Shown piece by piece: positions 17,801 to 24,667 of a stretch of 64,000 nt of DNA. Origin of the DNA: an uncultured Lachnospiraceae bacterium (GTDB lineage Bacteria; Bacillota; Clostridia; Lachnospirales; Lachnospiraceae); assembly GCA_947631505.1 (NCBI GenBank), contig CANRLR010000012.1:1-64000 (forward strand), in the 5' to 3' direction. The notes under the pieces are model-generated. The model had not been told where the DNA came from. It worked only from the letters and a program-made list of their open reading frames with translations, and did no database searches. The stretch's first letter is position 1; the number at the start of each line of letters is the position of its first letter. Made by a program: the position numbers and the translations under genes.

Positions 17801-18003
17801 AGACCAAGAAATTAAGTGCAAAAATGAAACCAAAGAAAAAGATTAAAGTTCATATTGCTAAATTCCGTTATGAATCCAGTAATACGAAAATTGCAACGGT
17901 GAATAAAAAAGGAAAGCTAAAAGCAAAGAAAAAGGGAAGATGTATTGTATATATATATGCACAAAATGGTTTGTATGCCAAAACAAAAATTAAAGTAAAA
18001 TAA
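14873..18003 (+). CDS. Secreted LamG-GH43 arabinanase-like protein with repeats and Ig-like tail (frameshifted start)
   Basis: The real start is ATG 14873, 7 nt after AAGGAGG, but it reads only MREKNR before a stop. Adding one A to the A7 tract (14880-14886) gives MREKKQVAVMLVIVLALTVI, which joins the long frame to form a clean signal peptide ending VYA. The track start (14899) lacks a ribosome site and cuts the signal. Track numbering: LamG-like fold about 20-240; GH43 five-bladed domain about 277-600 with candidate catalytic acids in NVHDPSLL (284), NAIDANI (407) and CEGPFVF (461); 11-residue Pro/Thr/Lys repeats 714-813; Fn3-like domain 865-950; lysine-rich Ig-like (Big_2) domain 952-1034. 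The closest known activity is endo-1,5-alpha-L-arabinanase on plant arabinan, outside the cell. Activity is inferred from fold only. Confidence 0.82.
17041..17337 (+). repeat. Nine 33-bp tandem repeats (Pro/Thr linker)
   Basis: Nine units of 33 bp, each encoding E/G-P-T-K-E/K-P-D-A-P-T-A/E, with a degenerate tenth. They form an extended linker between the catalytic and wall-side domains. Copy number is likely to vary between strains. The repeats create long false ORFs on both strands (16961-17404 and 16973-17380). Confidence 0.92.
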
Positions 18004-18024
18004 ATGGTTTAGAGGAGGGTTCGT

Positions 18025-18351
18025 ATGGCAAAAAGACTTAAACAATTGCTCCGTTATTATCAAGAACTGGTAAATCAGTCGTTTTCCCCGGAAGAAATGA
18101 CTCATTATCGGGATGAACTGTTGATACAAATACAGTTTTTTCAACATGAGCGGTTGATTCACTTGATTGTGACCGTTTTATTTGCCTTGCTGACGGTGCT
18201 CACATTATTTGCTGCACTGTTTCTTGAGAAACTCATCCTGCTTGTATTGTTTTTACTATTTTTTGTTCTGCTTGTTCCGTATATCCAACATTATTATGTT
18301 CTGGAAAACGGAGTGCAGAAATTGTATGAATACTACGACCGTTTGAATTAA
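18025..18351 (+). CDS. Small membrane protein, function unknown
   Basis: 108 residues with ribosome site GAGGAGGG, 21 nt after the GH43 gene. A basic, helical N-terminal 45 residues precedes a tight membrane hairpin (about 47-90, IVTVLFALLTVLTLF and LILLVLFLLFFVLLV) and a short cytosolic tail. It is probably co-transcribed with the GH43 gene. Family not recognised. Confidence 0.75.
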   Translation: MAKRLKQLLRYYQELVNQSFSPEEMTHYRDELLIQIQFFQHERLIHLIVTVLFALLTVLTLFAALFLEKLILLVLFLLFFVLLVPYIQHYYVLENGVQKLYEYYDRLN

Positions 18352-18353
18352 AA

Positions 18354-18383
18354 AAGAGGCTGCCGCATCTGCGGCAGCCTCTT
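18354..18383 (-). terminator. Terminator between the small membrane gene and rpsR
   Basis: AAGAGGCTGCCGCA/TGCGGCAGCCTCTT, a GC-rich 14-bp stem. The T-run is on the minus-strand exit, so it mainly ends the rpsF-ssb-rpsR operon; it may also stop the plus-strand transcript. Confidence 0.85.
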
Positions 18384-18395
18384 GGGATTATGCAA

Positions 18396-18659
18396 TTAGT
18401 CCAATGTGTATGGCATCAATGCAACATGACGGGCACGTTTAATTGCTACCGTAAGAGCTCTCTGATGTTTTGCACATGTACCGGTGATTCTTCTAGGAAG
18501 AATTTTACCTCTTTCAGACATATATCTTTTTAATTTTGCTACGTCTTTGTAATCAATAAAATCATGCTCTTTATCCGAACAGAATGCACATACTTTTTTT
18601 CTTCTGCGAGGACCTCTTCTTCTTGCAGGAGAGTTTCCTCCTTCTTTATTATAAGCCAT
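18396..18659 (-). CDS. rpsR: 30S ribosomal protein S18
   Basis: 87 residues with the typical core ([40 protein letters not shown]). The Cys residues of CAFCSD, with the later Cys in TGTCAKHQ, indicate the zinc-ribbon-like N-terminal form. Last gene of the S6/SSB/S18 operon. Confidence 0.97.
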   Translation of the reverse strand: MAYNKEGGNSPARRRGPRRRKKVCAFCSDKEHDFIDYKDVAKLKRYMSERGKILPRRITGTCAKHQRALTVAIKRARHVALMPYTLD

Positions 18660-18696
18660 CTTTAAACCTCCTTATAAAATTCTGACTGCAATGGAT

Positions 18697-19143
18697 TTAG
18701 TTAAATGGTAATCCATCTTCAATACCGTCTGGAATGTTCATAAAGTCATCATTTGCTGCCGCATTTGGTTGTGGAGCTCCACCACCAAAGCTGTTCTGGC
18801 TGGCAGCATTTGCATCTGCCGTACTCTTTCTCTCAGCAAATTCAACCTCTTCTGCGATAATCTGAACACTGTAAACTTTTTCGCCATTTTTGTTGGTGTA
18901 GTTATCATTTTGGATACGTCCGCTTAATAAAATACGGGAACCCTGTTTGAAATACCGTTCCACAAATTCAGCCTGACGGCCGAATGCAGTACAGTTGAAA
19001 AAGTCTGTGTCGGTATCGCCCTGACGGCTGAAACGACGGTTCACTGCTACACTAAACCGGGCAATCGCCAATGAGTTCTCACCCTGAGAGTAACGAATCT
19101 CAGGATCACGGGTAAGATTACCCATTAATATTACCTTATTCAT
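18697..19143 (-). CDS. ssb: Single-stranded DNA-binding protein
   Basis: 148 residues. An OB-fold (MNKVILMGNLTRDPEIRY, IARFSVAVNRRF, FFNCTAFGRQAEFVERYF) is followed by a flexible Gln/Asn/Ala-rich tail and an acidic end (GIEDGLPFN). The tip differs slightly from the DDDIPF consensus but keeps the acidic plus Pro-Phe character used to bind repair proteins. It lies between rpsF and rpsR as in most Firmicutes. Confidence 0.96.
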   Translation of the reverse strand: MNKVILMGNLTRDPEIRYSQGENSLAIARFSVAVNRRFSRQGDTDTDFFNCTAFGRQAEFVERYFKQGSRILLSGRIQNDNYTNKNGEKVYSVQIIAEEVEFAERKSTADANAASQNSFGGGAPQPNAAANDDFMNIPDGIEDGLPFN

Positions 19144-19161
19144 AGGAACAAAACCTCCTTC

Positions 19162-19449
19162 TTATGCCTCTTGTTTTACGCATAAGTATCTGAGCACGTT
19201 GTCCATAATGCGAAGTCGCTGTTCCAATTCGCCCGGAGTATCAGACTCGGAATCGAACTGAATAAAGTAGTAAAAGCCTTCACCCATCTTCTGAATTTCA
19301 TAAGCAAGCTTTTTCTTGCCCCATTCATCGACGTTTGTAACTGTTCCGCCCAAAGCTGTAATATATTCTTTTGCTTTTTCGACGGTGGCATTTCTTACTT
19401 CGTCTTCAACTTTTGCACTAACAACTAAAGCTAATTCATACTTATTCAT
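19162..19449 (-). CDS. rpsF: 30S ribosomal protein S6
   Basis: 95 residues from ATG 19449, which has ribosome site AAGGAGG and matches the normal S6 N-terminus (MNKYELALVVSAK). The track start at 19503 adds 18 residues unlike S6. Core motifs are GTVTNVDEWGKKKLAYEI and FYYFIQFDSE. First gene of the operon. Confidence 0.97.
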   Translation of the reverse strand: MNKYELALVVSAKVEDEVRNATVEKAKEYITALGGTVTNVDEWGKKKLAYEIQKMGEGFYYFIQFDSESDTPGELEQRLRIMDNVLRYLCVKQEA

Positions 19450-19533
19450 AGTTGCTTGCACCTCCTTTTGGTCTCTGGCTCTCTTATTATAGAAAGAGAA
19501 CAAGGAATTATGATTTTTACATCACGGAATATC

Positions 19534-19562
19534 ATTGTACCATAGGAGGGGAAGAAAAGCAA
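19534..19562 (-). promoter_or_regulatory. Sigma-A promoter of rpsF-ssb-rpsR
   Basis: On the minus strand: TTGCTT, 17-nt spacer, TACAAT, just after the DUF951 stop and about 85 nt before rpsF. The leader contains a small hairpin with a CCG that recalls S6:S18-binding leaders; see findings. Confidence 0.65.
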
Positions 19563-19572
19563 GAAAAATCTT

Positions 19573-19752
19573 CTAAGGTTCAATAAATCCCTTAAATCCT
19601 TTCTCTACTGTTTTGCGGGGAAGCATTACTTGTCTGCTGCAGCCAAGACACTTCAAGCGAAAGTCCATGCCAACCCGAAGGATTTCCCATGAATTTTCTC
19701 CACAGGGATGGGGTTTCTTCATTTTAATAATCTGTCCTACGGAAAAGTCCAT
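19573..19752 (-). CDS. DUF951 family protein (too short for the ORF track)
   Basis: 59 residues, absent from the track. The start ATG follows AAAGGTG. It begins MDFSVGQIIKMKKPHPCG and contains LKCLGCSRQVMLPRK. The Cys of HPCG and the later CLGC pair suggest a small zinc-binding fold. DUF951 proteins are widespread in Firmicutes and lie next to the S6/SSB/S18 operon, as here. Function is unknown; the context points to translation or ribosome biology. The plus-strand ORF 19613-19945 is its shadow. Confidence 0.88.
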   Translation of the reverse strand: MDFSVGQIIKMKKPHPCGENSWEILRVGMDFRLKCLGCSRQVMLPRKTVEKGFKGFIEP

Positions 19753-19781
19753 ATCAACACACCTTTCTTATAGTTGGGAGA

Positions 19782-19806
19782 GCGTCGGATTTTCACGACG
19801 CTTTTT
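19782..19806 (+). repeat. GCGTCG hairpin, second copy
   Basis: GCGTCG/CGACGC with T5, nearly identical to the hairpin at 157-184. No plus-strand gene ends before it, so it is better seen as a dispersed element than as an ordinary terminator. The rest of 19753-19877 shows only the ribosome site of the next gene. Confidence 0.5.
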
Positions 19807-19877
19807 AAATCTTATTCTTGCGATTCATGGCAATTTGAATTACAATGATTATAACACAATTTTAAGGAGGATGCGAC

Positions 19878-20255
19878 ATGGATTTAATTTGGAAGGACAG
19901 AAAGAGAACTTTATTTGGATTGCCATGGTCTTTTACGAAATATGAGTTAGAGAGCGAGCGGTTATTTGTAAAAACCGGATTCTTTACCCAAAAGGAAGAT
20001 GAGGTAAGATTATATCGTATTATGGATATTGGCTTGACGAGGACTTTGGGACAGCGTATTTTTGGCGTGGGAACGATTCATTGTTCTTCTGCGGATAAAA
20101 CAATGGGGGATTTTGATATCAAAAGCGTGAAAAATCCAGCAGAAGTCAAAGAAAAATTGTCCCAGCTGGTAGAGGAACAACGAGAGAAGAAACGTGTTAC
20201 CAACCGGGAGTATATGTTTGACAGTGATGATATGGATAATGACGAGCAGCTGTAG
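19878..20255 (+). CDS. PH-domain (DUF304/YdbT-like) protein
   Basis: 125 residues with ribosome site AAGGAGG before the ATG. The pattern FTKYELESERLFVKTGFFTQKEDEVRLYRIMDIGLTR is that of the bacterial PH-like bPH_2 fold, about residues 14-90. It has no membrane helices, unlike YdbS/YdbT, so it is a soluble single-domain form. The C-terminus is charged and ends in an Asp-rich tail. Role unknown. Confidence 0.8.
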   Translation: MDLIWKDRKRTLFGLPWSFTKYELESERLFVKTGFFTQKEDEVRLYRIMDIGLTRTLGQRIFGVGTIHCSSADKTMGDFDIKSVKNPAEVKEKLSQLVEEQREKKRVTNREYMFDSDDMDNDEQL

Positions 20256-20305
20256 GATTTTAAATTGTGCGGTTTCGCGTAAACACAATCGAAATGGGGA
20301 TGAAA

Positions 20306-21400
20306 ATGAAAAAATTATTAGTAATTACAATGGTGTTTGCTTTGGGGATAACAATGGCAGGTACATTACCTGTGGTGGAGGCAGCAGCAAGAGTGACAAT
20401 AGCTTCTATGGATTATTCCTATTCAGGAACATCGGATGCAGAAATGCAGAATGGAGCGGTAACGACGGATTTGAATAAGAGCAAATACGGAAGCAAAAAG
20501 AAGGGGTATGCGTTCACAAAGGGGAATGCCCGGATTTATGCTTCGGTTGACGGGAAAAGCCTTCGGAAGCTGGAGTGGTCAGCAGAGAATAAGGCAGTGG
20601 CAAAGGTTTATTCCATGAATGGCACAAAAGAGGCAAGTCCGGTTATGACGGCCGGTAATAAAGATATCTCGAATAAATGGACAAAAGGTACGAAGCCGTA
20701 TTTTGAGATTCAATTATCCACAAAGGGATATAAAAATGTTTACTTTTCTGCCTATGTGGCGGCAACGAAAAAGGGACCAAGAGATTATGCCCTTTCTTAT
20801 GCGGTAGGAAATAGTACATCGTTTAAGGCACTATCCGGTCAGTCGGCAAAAATTTCCCTATCTGATAATAAGAAATTTACGAAAATCAGTGGTATTTTAC
20901 CATCGGCAGCAGATAATCAGACCTTGGTGAAAGTCAGGGTAGAGATTACATCTATGAGAACGGTTTCCACAAAGGATGCCGGTGTGTACTTATATACAAA
21001 TCCTGCCAAAGGAGAGGCTGCGATAAACCATATTACAATAACAGGAGATAAAGTGAGCGGTTCGTCAACAGGAAGTACCGCCAAGAACAGTTCTTCCAAC
21101 AAGAAAGTATCTGCTTCATCATCAAAGAAAAAGCTGACAAAACTTAAACTGAATAAGAAAAAACTGACCTTGAAAAAAGGGAAAACATATAAGCTGAAAG
21201 TGACCTATAAGCCAAATAAAAAGAGCATTGTAAAAGCAGCGAAGAAAAAGATAAAATGGATAAGTTCAAATAAGAAGGTTGCCACAGTTTCAAAATCCGG
21301 GAAAATAAAAGCCAAAAGGGCAGGAAAGGCAACCATTACGGTTCAATATTCTAAAAAGATAAAATCGACATGTAAAGTAACCGTTCGAAAAGCCTCATGA
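20306..21400 (+). CDS. Secreted protein with lysine-rich Ig-like (Big_2) C-terminus
   Basis: The track start is a GTG without a ribosome site. ATG 20306, after GGGGATGAA, gives MKKLLVITMVFALGITMAG, a proper signal peptide, and about 364 residues. The middle (about 30-250) is a beta-rich domain of no family I recognise (AKISLSDNKKFTKISGILPS). A Ser/Lys linker leads to a Big_2-type domain (LTLKKGKTYKLKVTYKP, KIKWISSNKKVATVSKSGKI). The same kind of tail ends the GH43 protein upstream, which suggests a shared surface or wall-binding module. No LPXTG motif is seen. Confidence 0.72.
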   Translation: MKKLLVITMVFALGITMAGTLPVVEAAARVTIASMDYSYSGTSDAEMQNGAVTTDLNKSKYGSKKKGYAFTKGNARIYASVDGKSLRKLEWSAENKAVAKVYSMNGTKEASPVMTAGNKDISNKWTKGTKPYFEIQLSTKGYKNVYFSAYVAATKKGPRDYALSYAVGNSTSFKALSGQSAKISLSDNKKFTKISGILPSAADNQTLVKVRVEITSMRTVSTKDAGVYLYTNPAKGEAAINHITITGDKVSGSSTGSTAKNSSSNKKVSASSSKKKLTKLKLNKKKLTLKKGKTYKLKVTYKPNKKSIVKAAKKKIKWISSNKKVATVSKSGKIKAKRAGKATITVQYSKKIKSTCKVTVRKAS

Positions 21401-21439
21401 GGATCCTGTCCGGCACAATAGAACTATTTGCTAAGGGAA

Positions 21440-21468
21440 AGAAGTGGCGTAAATACGCCACTTCTTTA
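21440..21468 (+). terminator. Bidirectional terminator between Ig-like gene and xylB
   Basis: AGAAGTGGCGTA/TACGCCACTTCT, a perfect 12-bp stem with T-rich flanks, between convergent genes. Confidence 0.8.
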
Positions 21469-21494
21469 ATCTTATAGGAAAGACCGACGCTTTT

Positions 21495-22955
21495 CTAATG
21501 ATAAAGCCCGGAAACCGTCGGATATAGTTTTTTAAAGTATTCATACTTCTTTTCGTATTTTGCCACCAGATCCGGCTCAGGAGATTCTGTTTTTACAATC
21601 TTAACAATCTGTTCTGTAGCAGCCTGAACGGATGGATATTCTCCACAGGCGACGGCGGCCAATATAGCACCGCCCAGACCCGGTCCCTCTTCGCTTTCAA
21701 TTATCGTTACAGGAAGGTTAAGAACATTTGCAAGGATTTTCCGCCATAAAGGACTTTTGGCGCCACCGCCACAGATTTTTGTTTCGGTAAGGGAAATCCC
21801 GATTTTTTTTGCAATTTCATAGCAGTCCCGCATGGCAAAAGCGACACCTTCCAATACGGCCTGTGTCATATCGGAACGGGTGGTGTCCATGGTCATTCCG
21901 ATAAACATTGCCCGGGCATTTGGATTATTGTGCGGGGAGCGTTCTCCCATAAGATAGGGCAGGAAAAATACGTTGTTCTCACCTAAATTTTTTATCGACT
22001 CCTGTTCTCCGGCAAAATCATTCGTACCGATAATTTCTTCCATCCACCATTTATTACAGGATGCAGCACTGAGGATACAGCCCATCAGATGATATCCGCC
22101 GTCTGCATGGGCAAAGGAATGAAGAGCATTGTTCTCATCTACCCGGAAGGTGTCACTGGAAATGAAAATGGTACCGGAAGTACCAAGAGAAATGTTGCAG
22201 CCGCCATTTCCGACTGTACCTGTTCCGATTGCAGCGGCAGCATTGTCACCGGCACCGGCAGCAACTTTACAGTTTGTTGTAAGCCCTAACTGTGCGGCAG
22301 CAGTTTCTGTCAGACTGCCCGTAATTTCATAGCTTTCGTAAAGAGCAGGCAGTTGATTCTCTTTTATATGGCAGATTTCCATCATTTCTTTGCTCCAGCA
22401 TTTGTTTTTTACATCCAGCAATAGCATACCGGAAGCGTCCGAATAGTCACAGCTGTGAACACCTGTCATACGATAGGCGATATAATCCTTCGGAAGCATG
22501 ATTTTACAAATACGGGAGAAATTTTCAGGTTCATTTTTCTGCAGCCAAAGAATTTTCGGTGCGGTGAAACCGGCAAAGGCAATATTTGCCGTGTAGTCCG
22601 AAAGTTTGTCTGTCCCGATTACGGTATTGAGATATTCCGTTTCTTTTGCCGTTCTGCCGTCATTCCACAAAATGGCAGGGCGGATGACCGTATCATTTTC
22701 GTCCAGTATAACAAGCCCATGCATCTGACCGCCAAAACTGATACCACAGATTTCTTCTTTCTTGTAGTTTTTTGTCAGCTCCCGAATACCGGCAGTTACT
22801 GCCTGCCACCAATCCAAAGGATTCTGTTCTGACCAGCCGGACCGGGGAAAGGAAAGCGGATATTCCTTGGAAACAATGTTACATATTTCACCGTTTTCTT
22901 TCATGAGTAAAAGTTTGACGGCAGAAGTGCCTAAATCTGTACCAATGTAATACAT
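21495..22955 (-). CDS. xylB: Xylulokinase
   Basis: 486 residues from ATG 22955, after GGGAGGT; the track start at 23000 adds 15 residues with no ribosome site. FGGY-family kinase: N-terminal phosphate motif IGTDLGTSAVKLLL, the xylulokinase-type motif GGQMHGLV, ATP-domain motif SLGTSGTIF and ICGGGAKSPLWRKILANVL near the C-terminus. It phosphorylates D-xylulose to xylulose-5-phosphate for the pentose phosphate route. It lies 113 nt after the isomerase-family gene on the same strand, so the two probably act in sequence on a pentose. Confidence 0.93.
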   Translation of the reverse strand: MYYIGTDLGTSAVKLLLMKENGEICNIVSKEYPLSFPRSGWSEQNPLDWWQAVTAGIRELTKNYKKEEICGISFGGQMHGLVILDENDTVIRPAILWNDGRTAKETEYLNTVIGTDKLSDYTANIAFAGFTAPKILWLQKNEPENFSRICKIMLPKDYIAYRMTGVHSCDYSDASGMLLLDVKNKCWSKEMMEICHIKENQLPALYESYEITGSLTETAAAQLGLTTNCKVAAGAGDNAAAAIGTGTVGNGGCNISLGTSGTIFISSDTFRVDENNALHSFAHADGGYHLMGCILSAASCNKWWMEEIIGTNDFAGEQESIKNLGENNVFFLPYLMGERSPHNNPNARAMFIGMTMDTTRSDMTQAVLEGVAFAMRDCYEIAKKIGISLTETKICGGGAKSPLWRKILANVLNLPVTIIESEEGPGLGGAILAAVACGEYPSVQAATEQIVKIVKTESPEPDLVAKYEKKYEYFKKLYPTVSGLYH

Positions 22956-23068
22956 TTTTGTTACCTCCCATCTGAAGTGTCTGCAGAGCAAACGGTTCAT
23001 TATTGAAGAATTTTACGGGTAAAAGAAAGCGGCTCGTACGAGCCGCTTTCGTATGTGCTGTGTATGCA

Positions 23069-24559
23069 TTATTTAAATGGGTTCTCAGTCTTGTAAAGAA
23101 CACCTGCTGGCTTATTGTAGCCAATTTCTTCAACTGGAACACCGATGTACTTAAATACTTCGTACAATGCTTTTCCGTGATGTCCAAATGCTACTGCACC
23201 GTGATGAGGATAGTTGCCCTCGATCAATACATGACGGTAGAAGCGTCCCATTTCATTAATGGCAAATACACCAATTGAACCAAATGAACGTGTTGCAACA
23301 GGAAGAACTTCACCGTTTGCGATATAAGCACGAATCTTAGCATCTGCTGTACTCTGGAGACGGAAGAATGTGATATCACCAGGGATGATATCTCCCTCAA
23401 GAGTTCCGTTTGTTACTTCGATTGGAAGGCTTCTTGCCATAATCTTCTGATATTTCATCTCACAGAAGGACAATTTGCTGGATGCTGTATTTCCACAGTG
23501 GAATCCCATGAATACGTCCGTAGGGCCATAGTTAAATTTGCCTTTAATATCCTCTTCGTAAATATCAGCCGGAACGGAGTTGTTAATATCGAGAAGGGTT
23601 ACAGCATCTTGGCTGACAACGGTTCCGATAAACTCGCTCAAACATCCGTAAATATCAACTTCACAGGATACCGGAATACCTTTTGCTGTCAAACGGCTGT
23701 TGACATAACATGGTACAAATCCAAACTGTGTCTGGAATGCCGGCCAGCATTTTCCGGCAATGGCAACATATTTTCGGTATCCTTTGTGGTCTTCGATCCA
23801 GTCCAGAAGAGTAAGCTCGTACTGAGCAAGTTTCTCAAGAATTTCCGGTTTTTTGTTGGCAGTTCCAAGTTCTTTCTGCATATCCGCAACAACTTCTGGA
23901 ATTCTCTCATCGCCGGCGTGATTATTGTATGCTTCAAATAAGTCAAGCTCAGAGTTCTCTTCAATTTCAACACCGATGTTGTAAAGCTGTTTGATCGGAG
24001 CGTTACAAGCAAGGAAGTTTAATGGACGTGGTCCAAAGCTGATGATCTTTAAGTTATTCAATGCAACGATAGCACGAGCGATTGGAACAAACTCATGAAT
24101 CATATCCGCACATTCATCTGCTGTTCCTACCGGATATTCTGGAATGTAAGCCTTTACATTTCTTAATTTCAAGTTGTAGGAAGCATTCAACATACCGCAG
24201 TATGCATCCCCGCGGTTATCGATCAGACCACCGTCTTTGGATGTTTCCTCAGCTGCTGCACAGTACATAACAGGACCGTCAAAATGTTTTGCAAGCAGTG
24301 TCTCGGAAATTTCCGGTCCGAAGTTTCCAAGATAAACTACGAGAGAATCACAGCCTGCTTTTTTCACATCTTCAAGAGCCTGCATCATATGAATTTCGCT
24401 TTCTACGATACAAACAGGACATTCATAGATATCGTCAGCTCCGTATTTCTTTGTGTAAGCCTCAACAAGGGCTTTTCTTCTGTTTACAGAAAGTGATTCT
24501 GGGAAACAGTCGCGGCTTACTGCCACGATACCAATTTTAGTTTTTGGCATATTGTTCAT
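23069..24559 (-). CDS. L-fucose/arabinose isomerase-family protein
   Basis: 496 residues with ribosome site AAAGGATGG. The N-terminal Rossmann-like part (TKIGIVAVSRDCFPESLS, LVVYLGNFGPE) and the C-terminal part (HCGNTASSKLSFC, NYPHHGAVAFGHHGKALYEV) follow the FucI/AraA fold (COG2407). Metal-binding Glu/Asp/His candidates are present, for example SCEVDIYG and the terminal HHG. The family interconverts aldoses and ketoses; reported members act on L-fucose, D-arabinose or L-arabinose. Adjacent xylulokinase and the nearby arabinanase-like enzyme favour a pentose, but the substrate cannot be settled from sequence. Confidence 0.8.
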   Translation of the reverse strand: MNNMPKTKIGIVAVSRDCFPESLSVNRRKALVEAYTKKYGADDIYECPVCIVESEIHMMQALEDVKKAGCDSLVVYLGNFGPEISETLLAKHFDGPVMYCAAAEETSKDGGLIDNRGDAYCGMLNASYNLKLRNVKAYIPEYPVGTADECADMIHEFVPIARAIVALNNLKIISFGPRPLNFLACNAPIKQLYNIGVEIEENSELDLFEAYNNHAGDERIPEVVADMQKELGTANKKPEILEKLAQYELTLLDWIEDHKGYRKYVAIAGKCWPAFQTQFGFVPCYVNSRLTAKGIPVSCEVDIYGCLSEFIGTVVSQDAVTLLDINNSVPADIYEEDIKGKFNYGPTDVFMGFHCGNTASSKLSFCEMKYQKIMARSLPIEVTNGTLEGDIIPGDITFFRLQSTADAKIRAYIANGEVLPVATRSFGSIGVFAINEMGRFYRHVLIEGNYPHHGAVAFGHHGKALYEVFKYIGVPVEEIGYNKPAGVLYKTENPFK

Positions 24560-24616
24560 TTTTGTAAACCATCCTTTCGTTTTATAGTCATTTTTAATAA
24601 CAAAATCAGTACCTTT

Positions 24617-24645
24617 ATTCTAATATAAATATAGGGAAAATGCAA
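24617..24645 (-). promoter_or_regulatory. Sigma-A promoter of the isomerase-xylB transcript
   Basis: On the minus strand: TTGCAT, 17-nt spacer, TAGAAT, about 58 nt before the isomerase start. Confidence 0.65.
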
Positions 24646-24667
24646 CTGTATTTAATGGGAAATCACA

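Noticed and set aside
19613-19945. 110-aa plus-strand ORF
   Set aside because: Antisense to the DUF951 gene, which has family match and ribosome site.
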